A stretch of 64,000 nt of DNA, taken from positions 208,571-272,570 of the forward strand of contig NZ_PVTR01000002.1 of assembly GCF_003003005.1 (NCBI RefSeq). Direction: 5' to 3'. The DNA comes from Mongoliibacter ruber (GTDB lineage: Bacteria > Bacteroidota > Bacteroidia > Cytophagales > Cyclobacteriaceae). Made by a program: the position numbers and the translations under genes. The notes beneath the pieces were generated by a model. The model was not told the DNA's origin. It did not search any database and was given only the letters and a program-made list of their open reading frames with translations. Shown here one piece after another: positions 46,317-54,355 of this stretch (positions are counted from its first letter, which is position 1; each line of letters begins with the position of its first letter).

Positions 46317-47705
46317 TTATTTTGAAGCTTCTTCCTTAAAGTTCTTAAAGAATGCTGCTATGGTTTCTATTCCCATAAAGTAATTTTTCACGCCATAGTG
46401 CTCATTTGGGGAGTGAAGCGCATCTGTATCCAAGCCAAAACCAAGAAGAATAGGGTCAAGACCCAGCACTTTTTGGAATAAAGAGCAAATTGGAATAGAA
46501 CCCCCTTCTCTTGTAGGAATGGCACTTTTTCCGAACACATCCTGAATCGCCAAATCCGCCGCCCTATATCCCGGAGTATCTGTAGAGACCACGGCCGGAG
46601 CGCCGCCGTGATGTGGTGTCACTTTTACTTTGACTGATTTTGGTGCTATAGCCTTGAAGTGAGCTTCAAACAATTTGGCTATTTCCTTATGGTCTTGATC
46701 AGGTACCAACCTCATGGAGATTTTGGCATACGCTTTAGAAGGAAGTACAGTCTTAGCTCCCTCTCCGGTGTAGCCACCCCAAATGCCATTGACATCCAAA
46801 GTAGGGCGTATACCCACACGCTCAATTGTAGAATAACCCGCCTCACCGTGGACATCATCTATATCCAACTCCTTTTTGTAAGCATCCAAATCAAACGGTG
46901 CCTCATTCAAGGCTTTTCTATATTCCTTGGAATATTCTTCCACCTTATCATAGAATCCCGGAATGGTGATGTGGTTGTCTTCATCCTGCAAAGAAGCGAT
47001 CATATTACAAAGCACATTGATGGGGTTAGCAACAGCTCCACCATAAGTCCCCGAATGAAGGTCTCTGTTTGGTCCTGTTACTTCTACCTGCATGTATGCC
47101 AAGCCTCTTAGACCTACCGTTACCGATGGATTATCAAGAGAAATCATATGGGTGTCTGACACCAAGACTACATCCGCCTTTAATTTTTCCTTGTTCTCTT
47201 TTACAAAAATATCCAAATGTTCAGATCCAACTTCTTCCTCCCCTTCTATCATAAATTTTATATTGCAAGCCATATCACCTTCAGCCATCATGGCCTCAAA
47301 TGCTTTGACATGCATGTAGAATTGGCCCTTGTCATCCGCTGAACCCCTTGCAAAAATGGCCCCTTCGGGATGTCTAGGCGTTTTTTTGATGACTGGTTCA
47401 AAAGGAGGTGAATCCCATAGTTCGTAAGGATCGGCAGGTTGCACATCATAATGTCCATAAACCAGCACAGTAGGCAGGTTAGGATCTATGATTTTTTCTC
47501 CATAGACAATAGGGTATCCCGCAGTCTGACATATCTCGACCTTATCAGCACCTGCTTTTTCCAAGCTTTCTTTAACAAAATCTGCCGCTTTGAAAACATC
47601 GGCTTTGAATTTTGGATCTGCGCTCACAGAGGGTATTTTCAATAAGTCTAAAAGTTCATTCAGAAATCTTTCTTGATGCTCTTGGATATAATTTTTTACT
47701 GACAT
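46317..47705 (-). CDS. M20-family dipeptidase
   Basis: 462 residues, full length for the cytosolic non-specific dipeptidase/CNDP-like branch. The di-zinc site is visible: His and Asp in VYGHYDVQP, Asp in RGSADDKGQF, Glu pair in EGEEEVGSEH, Asp in VSDTHMI and a late His in DALHSPNE. The dimerisation lid with LHSGTYGG is present. It hydrolyses dipeptides in the cytoplasm. It is a single gene, divergent from 47842. Confidence 0.93.
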   Translation of the reverse strand: MSVKNYIQEHQERFLNELLDLLKIPSVSADPKFKADVFKAADFVKESLEKAGADKVEICQTAGYPIVYGEKIIDPNLPTVLVYGHYDVQPADPYELWDSPPFEPVIKKTPRHPEGAIFARGSADDKGQFYMHVKAFEAMMAEGDMACNIKFMIEGEEEVGSEHLDIFVKENKEKLKADVVLVSDTHMISLDNPSVTVGLRGLAYMQVEVTGPNRDLHSGTYGGAVANPINVLCNMIASLQDEDNHITIPGFYDKVEEYSKEYRKALNEAPFDLDAYKKELDIDDVHGEAGYSTIERVGIRPTLDVNGIWGGYTGEGAKTVLPSKAYAKISMRLVPDQDHKEIAKLFEAHFKAIAPKSVKVKVTPHHGGAPAVVSTDTPGYRAADLAIQDVFGKSAIPTREGGSIPICSLFQKVLGLDPILLGFGLDTDALHSPNEHYGVKNYFMGIETIAAFFKNFKEEASK

Positions 47706-47841
47706 AAAATATTTGGGATTTACTTCGAATTAAATTTTATAGCAGCTTTCTTGAAAGTACAATTCGCTTAGAAAGCTTGGAATAAGTGCCAAAAATACGT
47801 TATAATAAAAGAATTGCCTATTTTACCCAAAACTTTTGCTT

Positions 47842-49371
47842 ATGAAAGCTATTATATGTCATGAATTTGGAGGTCCAGAAAATTTACTTTTTAAAGAGGT
47901 TGAAGAACCTGAGGTTGGAGAAAAAGAAGTGTTGATAAAAGTTGCTGCTTGTGCCGTCAATTTTCCCGATGTCCTGATCATCCAAAACAAATACCAATTC
48001 AAACCAGAACTCCCTTTCTCACCCGGTGGAGAAGTATCTGGTATAGTGGATAAAGTGGGAAAAGAAGTCAAACACCTCAAAGAAGGGCAAAAAGTACTTG
48101 CCCTGTGCGGATGGGGCGGGTTTGCAGAAAAAGTGAAGGTCAGTGCTGACCGGGTCTTCCCTGTTCCTCCACAAATGGATTTTGAAACAGCAGCTTCCAC
48201 CTTGTACACATTCGGCACTTCATATTATGCACTAAAGAATCGTGCACAAATTAAACCTGGAGAAACTTTGTTGGTTTTAGGGGCTTCCGGTGGTGTGGGC
48301 TTGGCGGCGGTGGAACTAGGAAAAGTGATGGGTGCCAAGGTAATTGCTGCGGCATCTACACAAGAGAAGCTTTTGATCTGTAAGGAAAAAGGAGCTGATT
48401 TCATCATAAACTATGAAACAGAAGATCTCAAGGAGACCGTAAAGAGCATCACGAATGGCAAAGGTGTAGATGTGATTTTGGACGTGGTGGGAGGTAGATT
48501 TGCAGAGCCCGCTCTGAGAAGTATGGCTTGGAAAGGGCGTTACTTGGTAGTCGGTTTTGCAGCAGGTGAAATTCCAAAGTTGCCATTCAACCTTGCCTTG
48601 CTGAAAGGCTGTGCCGTGATGGGCGTTTTTTGGGGTAGGTTTGCCAGCGAAGAGCCAAAAGAAAGTCAGCAGAACCTGATGGAACTTGTAGGGATGATAA
48701 AAGCCGGAAAAATAAAACAGCATATCTACAAAACATACTCACTAGAAGAATCGCCGGATGCCCTGCAGGAAATGATGGACCGAAAAGTGATAGGCAAAGC
48801 GGTGGTGGTAGTCAATAAAGAAATGTTAGAAGATGACAATGCTTTGAAAAGCAAGGAGATTAAGGAAAGCAATTCGCAGACGATGACCGAGAAGGAACAA
48901 CCTGAGCAAGCACCTCAAAGCATAGAAAACATCGGAGATTTAAAAAGATTGCAGGGAAAATCCTTGGGCAAAAGTTCTTGGATTACCGTAACACAGGATC
49001 TCATTCAACAATTTGCTGAAACCACCCAAGACCTGCAGTGGATTCATGTAGATACCGAAAAAGCCAAAAATCTAATTCCAGGTGGAAAAAACCTTGCCCA
49101 TGGTTATCTCACCTTGTCCCTGATTCCCAATCTTATGTATGAATTACTGCCTTTGGACAAAGTTCAGATGGCTTTAAATTACGGCACTGAGAAGGTGCGG
49201 TTTCCTTCTCCTGTTTATTCTGGCGATCAGGTACAATTAAGGGCACGTGTAAAAAACATAGAGGAAAACCCTGATGGAAGCGCCAAAATTTTTGTTTTAG
49301 CCGAAGTCTTTTCAAGCCAATCAGACAAGCCTGTTTGCGTAGCTGAAATGATCAGTTTGGTTAGATTTTGA
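47842..49371 (+). CDS. NADPH:quinone oxidoreductase-MaoC dehydratase fusion
   Basis: 509 residues from the ATG at 47842 (a TTG six bases upstream is in frame). Residues about 1-325 are a zinc-free medium-chain dehydrogenase/quinone oxidoreductase with the nucleotide loop GASGGVGLAAVELGK. After a charged linker (about 330-365) comes a MaoC-type hotdog hydratase (about 370-509) with FAETTQDLQWIHVD (the catalytic Asp/His pair) and GKNLAHGYLTLSL. An (R)-specific enoyl-CoA hydratase joined to an enoyl reductase-like domain suggests action on acyl-CoA or enoyl substrates. It is a single gene followed by a strong hairpin. Confidence 0.88.
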   Translation: MKAIICHEFGGPENLLFKEVEEPEVGEKEVLIKVAACAVNFPDVLIIQNKYQFKPELPFSPGGEVSGIVDKVGKEVKHLKEGQKVLALCGWGGFAEKVKVSADRVFPVPPQMDFETAASTLYTFGTSYYALKNRAQIKPGETLLVLGASGGVGLAAVELGKVMGAKVIAAASTQEKLLICKEKGADFIINYETEDLKETVKSITNGKGVDVILDVVGGRFAEPALRSMAWKGRYLVVGFAAGEIPKLPFNLALLKGCAVMGVFWGRFASEEPKESQQNLMELVGMIKAGKIKQHIYKTYSLEESPDALQEMMDRKVIGKAVVVVNKEMLEDDNALKSKEIKESNSQTMTEKEQPEQAPQSIENIGDLKRLQGKSLGKSSWITVTQDLIQQFAETTQDLQWIHVDTEKAKNLIPGGKNLAHGYLTLSLIPNLMYELLPLDKVQMALNYGTEKVRFPSPVYSGDQVQLRARVKNIEENPDGSAKIFVLAEVFSSQSDKPVCVAEMISLVRF

Positions 49372-49467
49372 CAATAATCCAATCAGATTAAATGGGAAAT
49401 TTTGTTGGAAAGGCCTTGTTATTCTTATCAAATAGATAATTAAAGGAGTAAATAGACTTTTATAGGG

Positions 49468-49495
49468 AAAAAATACCCTGTAGAGGGTATTTTTT
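49468..49495. terminator. Perfect 12-bp bidirectional terminator hairpin
   Basis: AAAAAATACCCT-GTAG-AGGGTATTTTTT, a perfect stem with a four-base loop and its own A and T tracts. It lies between the fusion gene and the LytTR regulator. Confidence 0.85.
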
Positions 49496-49573
49496 GATAT
49501 CCTTCTTTGGCCTAAGTTTAAGATAACAATAGTAGCTCTTTTAAGACGAAGACTACAGCTTAAATTTTCAACC

Positions 49574-50287
49574 ATGTTTACTACGCTAATTATAGATGAT
49601 GAACCTCATGCCCAAGATACTTTGGAATTGATGTTGACACGATACTATACCGGAAAATTCAAGGTGCTGCAGAAATGCTCCTCTGTAGATGAGGCCATGC
49701 ACATCATTCAAGAAGAAGAGCCCGATTTGATCTTTTTGGACATTCAAATGCCAAGGCAGACAGGTTTTGACTTTCTGGATTTATTTGAAAACAGACACTT
49801 TGATGTCATATTTACTACTGCTCATAAAGATTATGCAATAGAGGCCTTCAGCCATGGCGCATTTGGCTATATGTTAAAACCAATTGATGTCACAGAATTC
49901 CAAAAAAACGTCGTCAGGTATATCAAGCATAAAGAGGAAGAAGATAACCTGATTGCCCAAAGCCGGAAAATGGATATCTCTGCATTCTCTACCCACGGAG
50001 GTCTAGAATTTGTCCACCATGACAATATCATCTACTGTACTGCTGACAAAAACTACACTCGTGTAGTCACCGACCAATCCAAGAACCCAATCTTTGTGTC
50101 GAAATCTTTGAGCTACATTGGAAAGAGAATGTCCAAAAATCGATTTGTCCGTATCCATCAGTCTTTTTTAGTCAACATTACCAAAATCAAAAGATTTGAC
50201 AGAAATTCAGGCCTCCTTCTGATGATCAATGGAGACGAAGTACCTGTTTCAACCCGCAAAAAACGCCAAATTCAAAAGTTTGCGTAG
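49574..50287 (+). CDS. LytTR-family response regulator
   Basis: 237 residues. The receiver domain (about 1-120) has acidic DDEP, phosphoacceptor Asp in LIFLDIQMP, Thr in TTAHKD and Lys in MLKPID. The LytTR DNA-binding domain (about 140-237) has NRFVRIHQSFLVNITKI and ends with VSTRKKRQIQKFA. The partner kinase gene overlaps its 3' end. Such pairs in Bacteroidota often control carbohydrate or surface genes. Confidence 0.93.
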   Translation: MFTTLIIDDEPHAQDTLELMLTRYYTGKFKVLQKCSSVDEAMHIIQEEEPDLIFLDIQMPRQTGFDFLDLFENRHFDVIFTTAHKDYAIEAFSHGAFGYMLKPIDVTEFQKNVVRYIKHKEEEDNLIAQSRKMDISAFSTHGGLEFVHHDNIIYCTADKNYTRVVTDQSKNPIFVSKSLSYIGKRMSKNRFVRIHQSFLVNITKIKRFDRNSGLLLMINGDEVPVSTRKKRQIQKFA

Positions 50288-53258
50288 TCTTATAATCCTT
50301 CTTTTATTTTGTGCACATTTGGTTTGTGCACAAGAATATCCGGTAAAAAACTTCTCTACCCTGGAAGGCTTGCCCAACAATGCAGTGCGTTCCCTATTTG
50401 TTGACTCAAGAGGTATTCTTTGGATTGGGACTGAAAATGGATTGGCCAAAATGGACAATGGCAAACTCGAATCATTTTTTCAATCTGACGGATTGGCTTT
50501 TGACAATTGCTGGGCTATAGAAGAAGATTACCTCAATCAAATGTGGTTTGGGAGTTATGGCGGGGGACTTACATTCTTTGACGGAAAGGACTTTCAGGTA
50601 TTTGACCAGTCCAATGGATTGATAGACAACCGTATAAGACATTTGTATGCATACAAAGATAAAATTTTAGTAGGTACAGAAAACGGCATTTCTATCATTG
50701 ATGTCAAAGATAGAAAAGTGGAATCTTTTCCTGAGACCAAGCGGAACCCAGACCTCAATTATACTTCAGGTTTCTTTGAGCATCAAAACAGACTCTATTA
50801 CAGTACTTACCGGCAAGGTGTGTATGAGATCACGTTTAGCCCATCCAAAACATCCTTCAGAAAAGTAAATGAGCACTTGCCTATTTATGCATTGGGCCAT
50901 TTTGAGGATAAGGTTTATACCTCCAACAAAGGCCATGTAGACATGTTTGCGGTAGACGATTTTGTCTCGGGGATTTCGAAGCCCAAATCTTTTGGGCAGT
51001 CGGTAATTTGGTCATTTCTGCAAGATCATTTGGGAAATATTTTTGGTGCCGCTTGGGGGATTTATAAGGAAGATGGTGGGATTTTTCATTTAGCGCAGGA
51101 ACAAATGAAACCTTTTAAAGTACACACAGGGATAGATTTAAAAAACTTCATTTCCTCTGCCTATGACCATGAGAGCAAAACACTTTACGCCGGTACAACT
51201 GACAAAGGTTTTTTTGCCATCCATTTGGATGAGAAAATTCTCTTTCAAGCAGGTCACAAAGAACCGGTCTTGGGATTTGTAGGAGATGTCGAATTAGAGG
51301 CCATCCTATATGCTGATGGTATTCACCTTAGCAAAGACTCTCTTTTTGTGGATAAAAAGGATTTTAAAACTGCCCAAGCCCGTTTTCTGAGTGTCTTGGG
51401 ATACCCACTGCCCAAACACCAGGATGATTTTTTTGAATTGGATTATGATACTCCGACAGAAAACCTCATTTTTTACCAGATCCATTCACTGTCAGGTAAC
51501 ATTTGGGTCAATACCAATATCGGTATTTTTGAACTTGATAGGCGAGGCAGATTTCTTTCCTACCTGCCCGAACATTGTTATGTGATGGGCTTCAATTCAG
51601 AGGGCAAGCTGACGGTCAGCAATCCTTATGGCGGTTTGAGGATATATGAGGATCACAAGAACCTTATCTATACCTATTATTCTCCTGAGGATGCAGAAAC
51701 CCCCACACAATTGGCTTCTATCGTCTCCAGAGGGGACAGGACATTTTTGGCTTCTGTTTTCAATGGACTTTTTGATTTTTCGGAGAAAAAGGGTTTTCGG
51801 TCCTATATCAGAGATTCCCTATGGGATGAACAAAAATTCAAAGCCATGCATTTAGATAAGTCTGGGGATTTATTGCTCGGGGCTGAGTTTGGGGATTTGT
51901 ATGTTTTGAGTTTCGATCCTGATTTTATTATAAAAGAGAAAATCCCGAAATCCAATTTTATAGGAAATGGAATTCTATTTATAGAGTCCTATCAAGATGC
52001 CATATTGATCGGAACTGAAGCAGGGCTGAATATTTATCAAAACAAATCCATCCGCTTCATTGACCACGAGCAGGGGCTTGGCGCCGGACAAATTCAGTCT
52101 GCAAAGGTTATTGAAGACAAGCTCTACATTGGATATGACAGCGGCTATTTTATCGTCGACCTTACTCAGATTCTTGAAGAAAAAGATTATACCCATAACC
52201 TGGAAATAACCAAATTGACGGTCAACAACCAAACCTATCCTAAAGAAAACTTCCTTTGGTTTACCTATAACTTAAAGTCCCTTGACCTCAAAAATAATCA
52301 AAGTAATTTGACTTTGGGTTTCAAACCCGTCGGACATCCCTATCCCCAAAAACTTGTATACCGTTATAGACTAGGCAGCCAAGAAGAGTGGGGGGCATAC
52401 AGCACAGAAACAGAGATTTTACTTCCTTCACTTTCATTTGGGAATTATGAATTAGAAATCGAGACCTATGACTTGCATAGCGGAAAAACCAAGATCACCT
52501 CATTGCTTGACTTTAGAATAGCTCCCCCATTTTACCTGGATTGGAAATTTATCCTTCCGATGACCTTATTGATCGCATTGATGGTATTTGCAGTTTTCAA
52601 GTGGCGACTTCAGCAGGTTAGGGAGAAAGCGGCAACAGAGAAGAAGGTGGTTGAAACCAAGTTAGAGGCACTTCGCTCCCAAATGAACCCCCACTTTATT
52701 TTCAACGCAGTCAACTCCATTCAATATTATATTCTCAAAAATCAGGGAGATGAGGCGCTGGATTTTTTGGGTAAATTCTCCAAACTGATGCGCAACACCT
52801 TAGAAAACAGTGTACTTCCTCAGGTTCGTCTCAGCAGGGAGATCGAATACTTGAAAAACTATATTGAACTGGAAAACAAAAGGGTCAATAACAAAGTGGA
52901 CTGGAAAATTGACATTCCCACAGAAATAGATGCCGAATCTCTAAGTATTCCTTCTATGTTGATTCAGCCATTTATAGAAAATGTTTTTGTTCATGCTTTT
53001 GGGCCAAAACATGCCGCGCCTAAGTTGGCCGTTACATTTGCCATGTCCGATACTGGCATACTTACCTGCAGCATTTGGGACAATGGCAGTGGGATTCAGG
53101 AAAGCAAAAAAACAAAGTTGTATGAATCAAGGGGGATGAGCCTGGTAAAAGAAAGGTTGTCACTACTTCCGGGCTATAGTTCCGACAGTATTCAAGTCCA
53201 AAGCAGTCCTGAGAAAGGCACTGAAATACTGGTAAGGCTACCCTGTTTTTACAAATAA
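50229..53258 (+). CDS. Propeller-type sensor histidine kinase (LytS/His_kinase class)
   Basis: 1009 residues from the ATG at 50229. A TTG at 50280, overlapping the regulator stop by only eight bases, also gives a signal peptide (LIILLLFCAHLVCAQ) and may be the true start. The periplasmic part has ligand-binding two-component propeller repeats (RSLFVDSRGILWIGTENGLAK, NQMWFGSYGGGL) to about residue 650, then a Y_Y_Y-type domain (about 670-765). One membrane span (about 775-795) leads to a His_kinase domain with NPHFIFNAVNSIQ, an ATPase N-box IQPFIENVFVHAF and DNGSGI. It lacks the response-regulator part of hybrid systems, its partner being the upstream gene. Confidence 0.9.
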   Translation: METKYLFQPAKNAKFKSLRSLIILLLFCAHLVCAQEYPVKNFSTLEGLPNNAVRSLFVDSRGILWIGTENGLAKMDNGKLESFFQSDGLAFDNCWAIEEDYLNQMWFGSYGGGLTFFDGKDFQVFDQSNGLIDNRIRHLYAYKDKILVGTENGISIIDVKDRKVESFPETKRNPDLNYTSGFFEHQNRLYYSTYRQGVYEITFSPSKTSFRKVNEHLPIYALGHFEDKVYTSNKGHVDMFAVDDFVSGISKPKSFGQSVIWSFLQDHLGNIFGAAWGIYKEDGGIFHLAQEQMKPFKVHTGIDLKNFISSAYDHESKTLYAGTTDKGFFAIHLDEKILFQAGHKEPVLGFVGDVELEAILYADGIHLSKDSLFVDKKDFKTAQARFLSVLGYPLPKHQDDFFELDYDTPTENLIFYQIHSLSGNIWVNTNIGIFELDRRGRFLSYLPEHCYVMGFNSEGKLTVSNPYGGLRIYEDHKNLIYTYYSPEDAETPTQLASIVSRGDRTFLASVFNGLFDFSEKKGFRSYIRDSLWDEQKFKAMHLDKSGDLLLGAEFGDLYVLSFDPDFIIKEKIPKSNFIGNGILFIESYQDAILIGTEAGLNIYQNKSIRFIDHEQGLGAGQIQSAKVIEDKLYIGYDSGYFIVDLTQILEEKDYTHNLEITKLTVNNQTYPKENFLWFTYNLKSLDLKNNQSNLTLGFKPVGHPYPQKLVYRYRLGSQEEWGAYSTETEILLPSLSFGNYELEIETYDLHSGKTKITSLLDFRIAPPFYLDWKFILPMTLLIALMVFAVFKWRLQQVREKAATEKKVVETKLEALRSQMNPHFIFNAVNSIQYYILKNQGDEALDFLGKFSKLMRNTLENSVLPQVRLSREIEYLKNYIELENKRVNNKVDWKIDIPTEIDAESLSIPSMLIQPFIENVFVHAFGPKHAAPKLAVTFAMSDTGILTCSIWDNGSGIQESKKTKLYESRGMSLVKERLSLLPGYSSDSIQVQSSPEKGTEILVRLPCFYK

Positions 53259-53268
53259 TGCCAAAAAA

Positions 53269-53309
53269 GCAGCGAATTTCCTGCGATTCCCAGCGAATGT
53301 ACATTTTTT
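53269..53309 (+). repeat. 41-bp leader repeat, copy 1
   Basis: Identical over 41 bases to 54013-54053 and one base different from 56838-56878. Internally it has three ~10-bp units built on GCGA(A)T (AGCGAATTTC, CTGCGATTCC, CAGCGAATGT). It begins 11 bp after the kinase stop codon and marks the left edge of the accessory island. Confidence 0.85.
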
Positions 53310-53340
53310 TAAATTGGATAAGAATAAGCCTTAAATTTGT

Positions 53341-53372
53341 AAATACCTGAGAGTAAGCACCAGGTATTTTTC
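53341..53372 (+). terminator. Terminator after the kinase gene
   Basis: Stem AAATACCTG / CAGGTATTT with an 11-nt loop and T-run. A second, longer-loop hairpin (AAAGCCGTG / CGCGGCTTT, 53378-53420) follows at once. Confidence 0.75.
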
Positions 53373-53420
53373 ATAATAAAGCCGTGTCTGTATCTTGGTG
53401 AGATCAGTCGCGGCTTTTTT

Positions 53421-54012
53421 ATTGCTCGGGTTCACGTTGGGGTTCACGCATAACTTGTCCCGAGAATCGGGACACGCAAAGAGGCAAAGAATAATTCTTC
53501 CGCAGAAGGCGTAGAATTTCGCAGAATGATATGGTAAGATGATGTCTTGGACATCAAGAATAAAGTAGGCTTCGCCTTGTCATTCCGCCTGCCTGCCCTT
53601 AGCAGGAGAGTAACGAGACTTCTATTTTTAGGTTTCACGCAAAGTATTTTTCTCGCGAGGACGCAAGGAAGCAAAGAAACAATTCACTCCCTCAGATAGC
53701 GCAGAATTCCGCAGAGAGACTAAGCACAAATTTTGGAATCAGGTGTAATTAATGATTAACCTTTACCTTGTCATTTCGAGAGAAGCGAGAAATCTATTTT
53801 TGGATTTCACGCAAAGTGATTAGCTTCCAAAAGGAGCAAATTTTACCTAAATTTTCTTCGTGCCTCTGTGGTTTATATTTTTCACCACAAAGCCAAGGAG
53901 TTCACAGAGGTTTTTCTTCAAAAAAAGATGCTTTGAAACCCTAATATTTTTGAACTCCATCGGAAAAAACACCAAATATTTCACCGACCCATTTTCAAAT
54001 AACCTCAAAAAC
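53421..54012. other. Non-coding, repeat-rich left margin of the island
   Basis: No gene is supported. The stretch holds degenerate dispersed sequences: a perfect inverted repeat GTCCCGAGAATCGGGAC (53457-53473), several TTCACGCAAAG and CGCAGAATT(C) fragments, two CTTGTCATT(T/C)CG fragments, and a partial copy of repeat C near 53870-53900. Confidence 0.6.
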
Positions 54013-54103
54013 GCAGCGAATTTCCTGCGATTCCCAGCGAATGTACATTTTTTCTATATCGCATAAGATCATTTTCTAAATTACCTATCAACCCCGATTA
54101 CCC
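53994..54103 (+). promoter_or_regulatory. Conserved leader of the DUF6140-like gene
   Basis: The 110 bp before the ATG at 54104 match 56819-56928 with only a few substitutions, and include the 41-bp repeat. The leader is at least as conserved as the coding part that follows, so it probably carries a promoter or regulatory site. Confidence 0.6.
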
Positions 54104-54328
54104 ATGGCACTATTCAAAGTCACTGTAAAAGTCCCCCTATTCCGTAATGGCATACGCCTGGAAAAAGGAATGTCCGTCGATGTCATCATGAGCAGTCCTG
54201 CTTACTACCCACTTCATCACGAGGGAGGAAAGTCTATAGTCGATGCCTTTCTCCGCATCTACGGCATTGACCTCCGAAAAGCCAATGCAGTGAATTCGTC
54301 GGTGCTGGAGGTGGTGAAGGTGGGGTAA
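54104..54328 (+). CDS. Small DUF6140-like protein
   Basis: 74 residues (MALFKVTVKVPLFRNGIRLE...). It resembles, from memory, the small Bacteroidota family DUF6140, whose function is unknown; the name was not checked. The features are a beta-rich basic start, the central GMSVDVIMSS and a conserved end YGIDLRKANAVN. The leader and the first 28 codons recur at 56819-57015, where the copy is truncated. It is followed after 27 bp by the AT-rich 671-residue gene and likely shares its transcript. Base composition is host-like, unlike that of the cargo. Confidence 0.7.
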   Translation: MALFKVTVKVPLFRNGIRLEKGMSVDVIMSSPAYYPLHHEGGKSIVDAFLRIYGIDLRKANAVNSSVLEVVKVG

Positions 54329-54355
54329 AATTAAAGTGTGTTAACCTGTATAAAG

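Noticed and set aside
46659..47111. Antisense 150-codon frame inside the M20 dipeptidase
   Set aside because: Shadow frame with no recognisable features; the dipeptidase is full length.
53457..53473. Perfect inverted repeat GTCCCGAGAATCGGGAC as a terminator
   Set aside because: It has no T-run on either side and fits better as part of a dispersed repeat.
53444..53674. Minus-strand frame in the left margin of the island
   Set aside because: It runs across degenerate dispersed repeats (CACGCAAAG, CGCAGAATT) and looks random.
53860..54066. Plus-strand 68-codon frame before the DUF6140-like gene
   Set aside because: It spans a repeat C fragment and the conserved leader; the duplicated copy of the leader does not keep the frame as a protein.
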